Assembly (NCBI GenBank): GCA_016649785.1
Contig: JAENXB010000072.1
Location: 1-12,009 of the forward strand
DNA: 12,009 nucleotides
Origin: Flavobacteriaceae bacterium
Lineage (GTDB): Bacteria; Bacteroidota; Bacteroidia; Flavobacteriales; Flavobacteriaceae
Direction of reading: 5' to 3'
Part shown: positions 1 to 5,485 of the stretch, piece by piece
Layout of the letters: each line of letters starts with the position of its first letter
How positions within the stretch are numbered: position 1 is the stretch's first letter
Position numbers and translations under genes: made by a program
Notes under the pieces: generated by a model
The model's database searches: none
Told to the model about the DNA's origin: nothing
The model's input: only the letters and a program-made list of their open reading frames with translations

Positions 1-172
1 CGAGCATAAGATCTTTGTTCAGGGCGTGATCTGGAATATATTCAGTTATGATCAGTGGGGAGTTGAATTAGGGAAGCAATTAGCTTCACAAATCCTTTCC
101 GAAATACAGCGATCAGAAATCCGGGAACACGACAGTTCCACTAAAAATATATTAAAATCATATTTGAGATAG
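1..172 (+). CDS. pgi: Glucose-6-phosphate isomerase, C-terminal end (partial)
   Basis: Only the last 56 codons are in the window; the reading frame starts at base 2 and ends at TAG 170-172. The enzyme interconverts glucose 6-phosphate and fructose 6-phosphate in the cytoplasm (glycolysis and gluconeogenesis). The visible peptide contains the hallmark C-terminal PGI segment FVQGVIWNIFSYDQWGVELG followed by KQLA. The lysine of ELGKQLA (codon 74-76) corresponds to the conserved active-site lysine of the family (Lys518 in rabbit PGI). The tail after this motif is about 30 residues, polar, and of ordinary length. The match to the family is strong despite the truncation, which comes only from the window edge. 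No terminator follows directly; the first strong one is at 414-442. Confidence 0.93.
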   Translation, partial: EHKIFVQGVIWNIFSYDQWGVELGKQLASQILSEIQRSEIREHDSSTKNILKSYLR

Positions 173-292
173 ATATTAACTTTTTGTTAATAAATCAGCA
201 ATACCTTTAATTCTCTAAGCTTCAGGCGACTAATTTTTTTGGTTAATTTTGAACGGATAAAGAAACTTAAAAAACCAAAATCTTAACATTAG
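173..292. other. AT-rich spacer after pgi
   Basis: No coding sequence is visible: all frames are closed by frequent stops. A short inverted repeat, ATTAAC-TTTTT-GTTAAT, lies at 175-191 just after the pgi stop; it is too AT-rich to call a terminator. A -7-like box TAATTTTG lies at 244-251, without a convincing TTG element 17-23 bases upstream, and could drive a short transcript ending at the terminator at 414-442. Confidence 0.4.
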
Positions 293-388
293 GTTGGAGA
301 TGCAACTTATAAAGGTGTTGCAACCGGAAACCGTGTTTATTTCGGTTATTGTATTACCTGGAATGCCGGGATTTCTTACAAATTCTAA
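293..388 (+). pseudogene. Relic: C-terminal scrap of a possible outer-membrane beta-barrel protein
   Basis: In the frame of base 293 an open stretch of 31 codons runs to TAA 386-388 and is closed upstream by TAG 290-292. Its peptide ends in GNRVYFGYCITWNAGISYKF, with alternating aromatic and polar residues and a terminal phenylalanine, as in the last beta-strands of outer-membrane barrels. It has no start codon, no signal peptide and no continuation upstream in any frame. A strong terminator 26 bases downstream is where the end of a real gene would place it. I infer the remnant of a deleted gene. The same bases in another frame (from TTG 294) give a 61-residue peptide with no recognisable features, which I do not believe is made. 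Confidence 0.4.
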
Positions 389-413
389 GGATATTCCAAA
401 AAAGATGAATAAG

Positions 414-442
414 ATCGCCCTGGATTCCCAGGGCGATTTTTT
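414..442 (+). terminator. Strong Rho-independent terminator
   Basis: A perfect 10-bp stem, ATCGCCCTGG (414-423) with CCAGGGCGAT (428-437), has a 4-base loop and is followed by a T run (437-442). It is GC-rich in an AT-rich neighbourhood. It would stop transcription coming from pgi or from the relic gene, insulating the gene that starts at 479. The minus strand has only a short T run after the stem, so plus-strand action is likelier. Confidence 0.85.
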
Positions 443-478
443 ATTGAAAAAAACCTATATTTACCCAAAATTATTATA

Positions 479-916
479 ATGTACGAAACGGTTCAATTTA
501 TTCACTCTTACTGGGCATATCTGGTAGTTCTTGTTTTAATTACAGCATCGGTAAATGCCATTGCTGGTTTTGCAGGTAATAAGGAATACGGTGCTGCCAA
601 TTTCAGAATAGCGCTTTTCACCCTTATTGTTTCTCATATCCAATTGCTCATTGGCCTGGTACTTTATTTTACAACACCTTATTTCAGGGCGTTTAGTGAA
701 GTTGGTATGGGCGGGGTAATGAAGGATCCTACATTGAGATTATACAATATTGAACATCCACTGGTGATGATTATTGCTATTGTATTGATTACTATGGGTT
801 ATTCAAAGCACAAAAAGAAATTGACCTCGAAGCCAAAATTCAAGATCCTGGCCATTTTTTATACTATAGCACTTATTTTAGTACTGTCAAGAATTCCATG
901 GAATATGTGGTTCTAA
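479..916 (+). CDS. Conserved four-helix integral membrane protein
   Basis: The 145-residue protein has four hydrophobic helices (about 10-30, 44-65, 91-108, 122-139) and no signal peptide distinct from helix 1. I recognise the type from flavobacterial genomes, where it is of unknown function. Histidines 9, 53 and 93 sit at or near the starts of helices 1, 2 and 3, a pattern that could suit heme or metal ligation as in small cytochrome-b-like proteins; that is inference. Other marked segments are the loop GMGGVMKDPTLRLYNIEHP (residues 76-94) and the C-terminus SRIPWNMWF. The gene starts with ATG 36 bases after the terminator, with no clear Shine-Dalgarno sequence, so it is probably transcribed alone. 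Confidence is high that it is a gene and low as to function. Confidence 0.8.
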   Translation: MYETVQFIHSYWAYLVVLVLITASVNAIAGFAGNKEYGAANFRIALFTLIVSHIQLLIGLVLYFTTPYFRAFSEVGMGGVMKDPTLRLYNIEHPLVMIIAIVLITMGYSKHKKKLTSKPKFKILAIFYTIALILVLSRIPWNMWF

Positions 917-929
917 AAATCAGGATTTA

Positions 930-957
930 AGTTTCAAGGTTCAAAATTCAAAAAAAA
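930..957. repeat. Degenerate period-7 tandem repeat
   Basis: Successive 7-base units AGTTTCA, AGGTTCA, AAATTCA and AAAAAAA follow the stop of the 4-TM gene. It is low-complexity intergenic sequence and no coding role is seen. Confidence 0.4.
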
Positions 958-978
958 AAATATTATTCCATATAATTT

Positions 979-1014
979 AGCTCACTCTCTCCCTAACAGG
1001 AGTTGGCTTTTTTT
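979..1014 (+). terminator. Possible imperfect terminator between convergent genes
   Basis: CTCC (989-992) can pair with GGAG (999-1002) around a 6-base loop. After a 4-base bulge, AGCTCA (979-984) pairs imperfectly with TTGGCT (1003-1008), and seven T follow. It could end the plus-strand transcript of the 4-TM gene. The A run at 951-960 would give a U run on the opposite transcript, but it is about 20 bases from the hairpin. The stem is weak, so this is tentative. Confidence 0.35.
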
Positions 1015-1666
1015 ATAATTTCCCGTTCCATTCTTTATTGAACTGTATTAGGTATTCTTCCATATATTTATGCCTGTCTGCTGCAATTTGTCGTCCGGTT
1101 TGGGTATTCATCCTGTCTTTTAACAAGAGCAGTTTTTCATAAAAATGATTGATCGTTGGGGCCGAAGAAGATTTATATGTTGCTTTGCTCATTCCCAGGT
1201 CCGGCCTGATCTCAGGATCATAGAGCGCCCTTCCTTTAAATCCCCCATAATTGAACGTTCTAGCTATTCCAATGGCTCCAAGCGCGTCTAAACGATCAGC
1301 ATCCTGAATTACATCCAGTTCAGGGGAGCGGAATTCCTGTTCTTCGTTGCCTCCCTTAAATGAAATGTTCTGGATTATTTTTACAACATGTTCTGTAATT
1401 TCTTCTGAAACGCCTTGCTCTTTTAAAAACATCCGGGCTTTGTTAGGGCCAATCTTTTCATTTCCATTATGGAATTTTGAATCGGCTATGTCATGAAGCA
1501 ATGCGCCCAAGGTGACAATAAAATTATCGATATTTTCATTTTTAGCAATATGTTGCGCATTATTGAGAACTCTTTGAATATGAAACCAGTCGTGACCGCC
1601 TTCGGCATGTTGAAGCGTTTGTTTTACAAAATTTTTGGTGTTTTCTATGATTTGAGCCTGGGTCAT
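1013..1666 (-). CDS. HD-domain metal-dependent phosphohydrolase (YpgQ/YedJ-like)
   Basis: This 217-residue cytoplasmic protein carries the HD superfamily metal site: H25 in GGHDWFHIQRV, the H58-D59 pair in ALLHDIAD, and an aspartate in QDADRLDALGAIGIAR (D122/D124). The segment DADRLDALGAIGIARTF and the later NHFYEKLLLLKDRM (from about residue 173) place it in the YpgQ/YedJ branch rather than among RelA/SpoT or cyclic-di-GMP HD-GYP enzymes. Bacillus YpgQ has been reported as a nucleoside triphosphate pyrophosphohydrolase, so hydrolysis of a nucleotide is a reasonable guess; the substrate is not readable from sequence. Length is normal for the group and the ATG start fits the family N-terminus. 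It is probably a single-gene unit, converging with the 4-TM gene upstream. Confidence 0.9.
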   Translation of the reverse strand: MTQAQIIENTKNFVKQTLQHAEGGHDWFHIQRVLNNAQHIAKNENIDNFIVTLGALLHDIADSKFHNGNEKIGPNKARMFLKEQGVSEEITEHVVKIIQNISFKGGNEEQEFRSPELDVIQDADRLDALGAIGIARTFNYGGFKGRALYDPEIRPDLGMSKATYKSSSAPTINHFYEKLLLLKDRMNTQTGRQIAADRHKYMEEYLIQFNKEWNGKL

Positions 1667-1683
1667 AAACTTGTTTTTTTATA

Positions 1684-1712
1684 AATCTCACAGGTCAACT
1701 AAAAGTGAGATT
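1684..1712. repeat. Perfect 8-bp inverted repeat upstream of the HD gene
   Basis: AATCTCAC (1684-1691) and GTGAGATT (1705-1712) are perfect complements separated by 13 bases. A further partial copy, GTTGAGATT, lies at 1725-1733. No T run follows the stem on either strand, so it is not a good terminator. It lies 18 bases upstream of the HD gene start and would fall in its promoter or leader, where it could be an operator or a leader hairpin. No TAnnTTTG box was found for this gene. Confidence 0.4.
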
Positions 1713-1789
1713 GAAATATTGGAGGTTGAGATTATTTTTTTTAAAAACTCATCAGGTTATTAAACACAGTATCTGTAAGGTTTAATATT

Positions 1790-2524
1790 CTATTCAATAT
1801 CCGCGATAATAGTCTGTTCCACCTGTTCGAATAAATTTAATGGCATGTCTGAATTTGCGGGAATTGGTTGGTGCACCTTTAATTTTATATGAACTCCTAT
1901 ACCCAATGGGAACTTCCCATATTCAAAGAGTTTCCAGGAATTGTTAATGGTTATTGGCACCACAAGGGCTTCCGGCATTTTCTTGATCAGGATCTGAAGT
2001 CCAGTAACTGCAAATCTTTTGGGCTTTCCGTCTCTGCTTCGGGTTCCTTCGGGAAATATTACCGCAGAGTGTTTCGTTTTATTCAAATATTCCGAAAATC
2101 GTGAGAGAGCAACTATGGCTTGTCTGGAATCCTTTCGATCAATTAAAACAGAACCCCCATGCCTCAAGTTAAAAGAAATACTCGGAATTCCTTTTCCAAG
2201 TTCTTTTTTACTGACAAATTTGGGATGGTGTTTTCTGAAAAACCAGATAATTGGCGGAATATCATACAAACCCTGGTGGTTGGCCACAAAAATACAAGGC
2301 CGGTCCAATGGGATTTCATACGGGTTATCAACACTGAAACGCGTGCCTAAAATATTTAAACTCCGCATTAAAAAAAGGTTAAAAATATCTACGGATTTTT
2401 TATGTGCTTTATATCCGCCCAGTTTCAGGGAAATCCACTGAATTGGATGAAAGATCAGTAAGTTGAGAAAGAAAAAAAAATAACATAAAATGGAAAGGGG
2501 ATAAGCGAGTACTTTCTTCATCAT
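1790..2524 (-). CDS. plsC: 1-acyl-sn-glycerol-3-phosphate acyltransferase (PlsC/LPLAT family)
   Basis: This membrane enzyme transfers an acyl chain to lysophosphatidate or a related lysolipid in phospholipid synthesis. With the ATG at 2524 it has 244 residues. A hydrophobic N-terminal helix (about 5-27) is followed by motif I, NHQGLYD (His83 and Asp88, the HX4D catalytic pair), then VLIDRKD, motif III FPEGTRSRDG (about 157-166) and a motif IV-like VVPITI (about 188-193). The frame is open to a TTG at 2542. That TTG lies inside the -7 box TATTTTTG at 2547-2540, so the real start is ATG 2524 or the next ATG at 2521. Family assignment is firm; the exact acyl acceptor is not, since ornithine-lipid OlsA-type enzymes share the motifs. 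The gene appears monocistronic. Confidence 0.9.
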   Translation of the reverse strand: MMKKVLAYPLSILCYFFFFLNLLIFHPIQWISLKLGGYKAHKKSVDIFNLFLMRSLNILGTRFSVDNPYEIPLDRPCIFVANHQGLYDIPPIIWFFRKHHPKFVSKKELGKGIPSISFNLRHGGSVLIDRKDSRQAIVALSRFSEYLNKTKHSAVIFPEGTRSRDGKPKRFAVTGLQILIKKMPEALVVPITINNSWKLFEYGKFPLGIGVHIKLKVHQPIPANSDMPLNLFEQVEQTIIADIE

Positions 2525-2539
2525 AAAATAGATCTTCTG

Positions 2540-2547
2540 CAAAAATA
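2540..2547 (-). promoter_or_regulatory. -7 promoter box of the acyltransferase gene
   Basis: On the minus strand TATTTTTG matches the Bacteroidetes -7 consensus TAnnTTTG exactly, 15 bases upstream of ATG 2524. No clear TTG element is seen 17-23 bases further upstream. It decides the start of the gene, because the upstream TTG codon lies inside this box. Confidence 0.5.
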
Positions 2548-2580
2548 CATGTTTAAAAGAATATTAGTCAGCAGAAATAA

Positions 2581-2958
2581 TTATTCAACCTGGACACATT
2601 TTCCGTTCACACATTCAAGTTTCTCGGGAGGAGTGGCATACATACAATCGCTTATAATACCAAACTTTTTATTGTAGGCATCTTCAGCTTTATTGTATTC
2701 TTCAACCATTTTGGAGAGGGCCTCAACATCCACCTGGTTTGAAAACAGGAGATAACCCTGTGGGCCTCCGCAGGCTTTGCTTCCGTAGGCCAAAAAACGG
2801 CACTCACCGGTTTCTGAACAACTATCGGCATTTATAACAGAATGGATTTCGGCCAGTTGTTTTTCCAAATTCTTCGCTGTAATTTCCTGGTTATCTTCCG
2901 CCTGTTCACAACCTGAAACACTTCCGATAATTAAAAAAAGCGCTAGGATCAATTTCAT
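2581..2958 (-). CDS. Cys-rich lipoprotein of unknown function
   Basis: The 125-residue precursor begins MKLILALFLIIGSVSGC, a lipoprotein signal with lipobox VSGC, so Cys17 should be lipidated and the mature protein anchored in a membrane facing the periplasm or exterior. Six further cysteines (47, 53, 63, 105, 116, 121) form spaced groups: CSETGEC, KACGGPQGYL, SDC and CVNGKC. Their even number suggests three disulfides. The core GSKACGGPQGYL followed by VEEYNKAEDAYNKKFG resembles small uncharacterised bacterial secreted proteins I have seen, but I cannot name the family. It has its own likely promoter (2983-3013) and lies downstream of the bacilliredoxin gene, separated from it by a terminator. 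The gene is well supported; the function is unknown. Confidence 0.8.
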   Translation of the reverse strand: MKLILALFLIIGSVSGCEQAEDNQEITAKNLEKQLAEIHSVINADSCSETGECRFLAYGSKACGGPQGYLLFSNQVDVEALSKMVEEYNKAEDAYNKKFGIISDCMYATPPEKLECVNGKCVQVE

Positions 2959-2982
2959 AAAAAAGATGTTTTGATGAGAGAA

Positions 2983-3013
2983 GAAAGGTACTAAAAATGG
3001 TGAATTTCAGCAA
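2983..3013 (-). promoter_or_regulatory. Likely promoter of the lipoprotein gene
   Basis: On the minus strand a TTG (3013-3011), a 20-base gap and TACCTTTC (2990-2983) approximate the Bacteroidetes pattern TTG-N17-23-TAnnTTTG, with one mismatch in the -7 box. The ATG of the gene lies 24 bases downstream. The TTG is just beyond the T run of the terminator at 3014-3047. Confidence 0.4.
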
Positions 3014-3047
3014 TAAAAAAACCGATCTCAGGAGAGACCGGTTTTTA
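3014..3047 (-). terminator. Rho-independent terminator of the bacilliredoxin gene
   Basis: ACCGATCTC (3021-3029) and GAGACCGGT (3034-3042) form a 9-bp stem with a 4-base loop. The single A-C mismatch on the plus strand becomes a G-U wobble on the minus-strand RNA, so it folds better there. A/T tracts flank both sides, giving seven T on the minus strand. It lies 25 bases past the bacilliredoxin stop codon, as expected for its terminator. Confidence 0.8.
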
Positions 3048-3071
3048 ATTTATTTTAAGATCAATCCGGGA

Positions 3072-3482
3072 TTAACAAAATTCGTTAAAAGCACCGGTTA
3101 AATTTGCTGCGATCATTTCTGCAGGCCGTCCTTCAATGTGATGACGTTCTAACATGTGAACCAATTCGCCATCTTTAAACAAGGCAATGGAAGGTGAAGA
3201 AGGAGGGAACGGGATCATATAGCCACGCGCTTTGTCGGTTGCTTCTTTGTCAACTCCCGCAAAAACGGTTACCAAATTGTCAGGTCTCTTGTCATTTTGT
3301 ATTGAAATCCGGGCTCCCGGACGCGCATTTGCTGCCGCACATCCACAAACTGAATTTACCACGACAAGGGTAGTTCCCTTTTTTTGCATCGCCGCATCTA
3401 CTTCTGCTTCGGTATGTAATTCTTGAAAACCTGCTTTTGTAAGGTCTTCTCTCATCGGTTTTACTAAATCTGCTGGATACAT
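3072..3482 (-). CDS. BrxA/BrxB-family bacilliredoxin
   Basis: This is a thioredoxin-fold protein of the YphP/YqiW (bacilliredoxin) family. Its best known role, from Firmicutes, is to remove bacillithiol from mixed disulfides on proteins. The family CGC motif is present in VVVNSVCGCAAANARPG, followed by a conserved stretch VFAGVDKEATDKARGYMIPFPPSSPS (the PSSPS loop faces the active site) and LVHMLERHHIEGR. The protein ends in a cysteine (NEFC). I choose ATG 3482 (MYPADLVKPMRE), which gives 136 residues and matches the N-terminus I know from relatives. An in-frame ATG at 3506 would add eight residues but leaves only about ten bases after the -7 box TATATTTG (3524-3517). The mature family identity is very secure. 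Confidence 0.9.
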   Translation of the reverse strand: MYPADLVKPMREDLTKAGFQELHTEAEVDAAMQKKGTTLVVVNSVCGCAAANARPGARISIQNDKRPDNLVTVFAGVDKEATDKARGYMIPFPPSSPSIALFKDGELVHMLERHHIEGRPAEMIAANLTGAFNEFC

Positions 3483-3516
3483 ATCTATGGAATTTTTAAT
3501 AAACATTTCTAAAGAA

Positions 3517-3524
3517 CAAATATA
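3517..3524 (-). promoter_or_regulatory. -7 box of the bacilliredoxin gene
   Basis: TATATTTG on the minus strand is an exact TAnnTTTG match, 34 bases upstream of ATG 3482 and 10 bases upstream of ATG 3506. No TTG is found at the right spacing upstream. It favours the downstream start. Confidence 0.45.
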
Positions 3525-3638
3525 CAGAATTATCTTTACTTAGACTCATCTCAAATAACTATGTATTAATAGGTTGAATTTATTGTAAAGGTCCAATAAC
3601 TTTATTGGGGTACATTCCTTTAAACCTCTTCAAAATAC

Positions 3639-3646
3639 TATCTTTG
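3639..3646 (+). promoter_or_regulatory. -7 box of the TerB/J-domain gene
   Basis: TATCTTTG is an exact TAnnTTTG match 21 bases upstream of ATG 3668. A transcript from it would start after the upstream TTG at 3605, which therefore cannot be the start codon. No clear TTG element is seen. Confidence 0.5.
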
Positions 3647-3667
3647 GCACTCAAAAGAAGATATTTC

Positions 3668-4399
3668 ATGTTTAAATGGGTTTTGGCCGTTCTAGGCTTT
3701 ATGTTTTTTAGGTATCCGGGTGCTGTTTTAGGATTTATTGTGGGAACTTTAATAGATAACTGGAAGAGGTCTTCGGGAGGGTTCAATACGGTTTTTTCAG
3801 GTGAAGGTCAACGGGTTTCCCCCGGGGATTTTGAGTTGAATCTCCTGTCGCTGGCTTCCCTTGTTATTAAGGCCGATGGAAAGGTTTCCCAATCTGAAAT
3901 GGACTATGTGCAAGCCTATTTTGTGCAGGCCTACGGGAAAGAACGCGCCAATGCAACCTTCCGGACGTTTAACGAGGTTATTAAAAACCGGGAAATTTCA
4001 CCGCAACGCATCGGGCTTTACCTGCAACAGCGAACCAGGTATGAGGTACGACTTCAGATCCTGCATTTTTTATTCAGCATAGCTCAGGCCGATGGACGTG
4101 TTTCGGACGCAGAGTTGAATCAGCTTTTAGAGATTTCCGAATGTTTGAAATTAAGCCGAAGGGATTTTGAGAGCATTAAGGCGATGTTCTTTAAAAGTGC
4201 CGATAATGCCTATAAGATCCTGGAAATTGAAAAATCTGCGACCGATGCCGAAGTGAAAACAGCCTTTCGCACTATGGCCAAAAAATACCATCCGGATAAA
4301 CTCCAGCATATGGATGAAGCCTACCAAAAAGGAGCCCAGGAAAAATTCACCAAGGTTCAGGAGGCGTATGAGCAAATTCAAAAGGAACGGGGCTTATAA
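3668..4399 (+). CDS. Membrane-anchored TerB-like/J-domain co-chaperone (DjlA-like)
   Basis: With ATG 3668 the protein has 243 residues. An N-terminal membrane segment (about 4-30: WVLAVLGFMFFRYPGAVLGF) contains glycine-spaced positions, as in DjlA. A helical TerB-like domain (about 55-175) holds two related acidic motifs, IKADGKVSQSEM (about 68-79) and AQADGRVSDAEL (about 139-150). A C-terminal J domain (about 181-243) has the essential HPD at 208-210 in KKYHPDKL. J domains stimulate the ATPase of DnaK, so the protein probably recruits DnaK to the inner membrane; its clients are unknown. Size and order match E. coli DjlA (271 residues). The frame is open upstream to a TTG at 3605, which precedes the -7 box and is not the start. 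It stands alone between the bacilliredoxin gene and the metal cluster. Confidence 0.9.
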   Translation: MFKWVLAVLGFMFFRYPGAVLGFIVGTLIDNWKRSSGGFNTVFSGEGQRVSPGDFELNLLSLASLVIKADGKVSQSEMDYVQAYFVQAYGKERANATFRTFNEVIKNREISPQRIGLYLQQRTRYEVRLQILHFLFSIAQADGRVSDAELNQLLEISECLKLSRRDFESIKAMFFKSADNAYKILEIEKSATDAEVKTAFRTMAKKYHPDKLQHMDEAYQKGAQEKFTKVQEAYEQIQKERGL

Positions 4400-4453
4400 A
4401 ATTAAATTGCCAGCGGGATTTATGGGAATTTCAGAGGCAATAACTCAATTCAA

Positions 4454-4487
4454 AAATATATTTTTAGACTAGTCTAAAAATATATTT
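4454..4487. promoter_or_regulatory. Perfect 34-bp palindrome: probable operator for the DtxR-family regulator
   Basis: The two 17-base arms meet at 4470/4471 without a spacer and every base pairs. The core is TTTTTAGACTAGTCTAAAAA, of the TTTAGnnnnnnCTAAA shape known for DtxR/MntR/SirR-family operators. One edge overlaps a -7-like box TATATTTG (4481-4488), and a second -7 box TATTTTTG lies at 4501-4508, so bound repressor would block transcription. The DtxR-family gene is the second of the unit it precedes, which suggests autoregulation. The identity of the binding protein is inferred. Confidence 0.75.
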
Positions 4488-4500
4488 GGAACATCTAAAA

Positions 4501-4508
4501 TATTTTTG
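4501..4508 (+). promoter_or_regulatory. -7 box of the DtxR-ZIP unit
   Basis: TATTTTTG matches TAnnTTTG exactly, 27 bases upstream of ATG 4536 and 13 bases past the palindrome. An alternative box, TATATTTG, at 4481-4488 overlaps the palindrome edge. Neither has a TTG at 17-23 bases upstream, so activity may depend on other contacts. Confidence 0.5.
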
Positions 4509-4535
4509 CAATTTTGCATTATCAAATTTAGATGT

Positions 4536-4814
4536 ATGGAGACCAACGCGCTAAGATTAATTTTTTCGATAAATTTTGTTTCTGTCGGCTTATTTCAGGC
4601 TCACAGCCAGGAAATTTCAGTTTCGGAGGATTTAATTACGGACAGGCCCGATCAAACAGAATCTCCTTCCCTGGTTTCCAAAGGATCAATTCAGGTTGAA
4701 ACCGGGTTTTTCTATGAAAATTCAGAAAATCAAAACGTAAAAGAGAAATCCTATGTCTATAATACCAGTTTATTGAGATATGGAGGCGGGATAAGTTTCA
4801 GATTACCAAAATAA
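4536..4814 (+). pseudogene. Outer-membrane transporter remnant: N-terminus joined to C-terminal strand
   Basis: The 92-residue frame starts with ATG 4536 and a signal peptide (about 1-25, ending AHSQ). Next comes LITDRPDQTESPSLVSKGSIQVETGFFYE (residues 33-61), the characteristic N-terminus of a family of outer-membrane 'transporter' proteins of roughly 250 residues (related to the Phenol_MetA_deg group) that I know from flavobacteria. The match runs to YNTSLLRYG (75-83). It then goes straight into GGISFRLPK and stops, and such a sequence is typical of the C-terminal strand of the same proteins. I infer an in-frame internal deletion of most of the barrel, near 4782-4790. It is the first gene after the palindromic operator and ends 9 bases before the DtxR gene, so it may persist as a leader cistron. 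A short secreted product cannot be excluded. Confidence 0.6.
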
Positions 4815-4823
4815 ATACAGAGT

Positions 4824-5480
4824 ATGTTTACTTTTTCAGAAGAAAATTATTTAAAAGCCATCTTTCACCTGGAGCGAAAATTTCCTGCCGGGGTAAGCAC
4901 CAATGCGCTTGCCGAAGAAATGGAGACCAAAGCCTCCTCGGTTACCGATATGATCAAGAAACTTTCGGAAAAAAAATTGGTCAATTATAAAAAATATCAG
5001 GGGTTTAAGCTTAGTAAATTGGGTATGGAAACTGCTGTTTCCATAATTAGAAAACATCGGTTATGGGAGGTTTTCCTGGTGGAAAAACTCAATTTTTCCT
5101 GGGATGAGGTTCATGAAGTGGCCGAACAACTGGAACATATTAAATCTGAACAACTTATCAGGGAGCTCGATAGATTTTTAGGGTTTCCCAAACGTGACCC
5201 GCACGGTGATCCAATTCCCGATGCCGAAGGTAATTTTACAGTTTTGAATAAAGTCTTATTATCTGATCTCAAAAAGGGAGAATCCGGAATTTTTGTTGGG
5301 GTTAAGGATTCTTCAGCAACATTTCTGCAGTTTCTCGATAAAAGGAATATTGCCTTAGGAGACGAACTAAAAATAATTGAGAAGGAACCTTTCGATCAAT
5401 CGGTACTTATAAAAATTAATGAACAGGAGTTGAGGGTTTCAAATTTGATTTCCGGCAATCTTTACATTAAAACAACCTAA
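4824..5480 (+). CDS. DtxR/MntR-family metal-dependent transcriptional regulator
   Basis: The 218-residue cytoplasmic repressor has three parts. An N-terminal winged helix (about 1-62) includes the recognition-helix region TKASSVTDMIKKLSEKKLV. The metal-binding and dimerisation domain (about 63-140) has H78 and E82 in RKHRLWEVF, H97, and E101/E104/H105 in EQLEHI, then the family signature DPHGDPIP. A C-terminal FeoA-like SH3 domain (about 145-218) follows. By alignment E101 takes the place of Cys102 of DtxR, as Glu99 does in Bacillus MntR, which suggests Mn or mixed Mn/Fe sensing. Position 8 is Asn where MntR has Asp and DtxR has Met, and position 11 is Lys where MntR has Glu, so one metal site may differ. 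It is followed after 5 bases by the ZIP gene and probably represses its own unit through the palindrome at 4454-4487. Confidence 0.93.
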   Translation: MFTFSEENYLKAIFHLERKFPAGVSTNALAEEMETKASSVTDMIKKLSEKKLVNYKKYQGFKLSKLGMETAVSIIRKHRLWEVFLVEKLNFSWDEVHEVAEQLEHIKSEQLIRELDRFLGFPKRDPHGDPIPDAEGNFTVLNKVLLSDLKKGESGIFVGVKDSSATFLQFLDKRNIALGDELKIIEKEPFDQSVLIKINEQELRVSNLISGNLYIKTT

Positions 5481-5485
5481 TTATT

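Noticed and set aside
294..479. Open frame of 61 codons from a TTG
   Set aside because: No domain, no ribosome site, AT-rich composition, and it runs through the terminator hairpin. The barrel-like peptide is in another frame.
2019..2441. 140-codon open frame on the plus strand
   Set aside because: It is antisense to the acyltransferase gene, which has all the family motifs.
4454..4487. Palindrome as terminator of the TerB/J-domain gene
   Set aside because: The stem is AT-rich, has no loop and no proper T run, and sits directly at a promoter; an operator explains it better.
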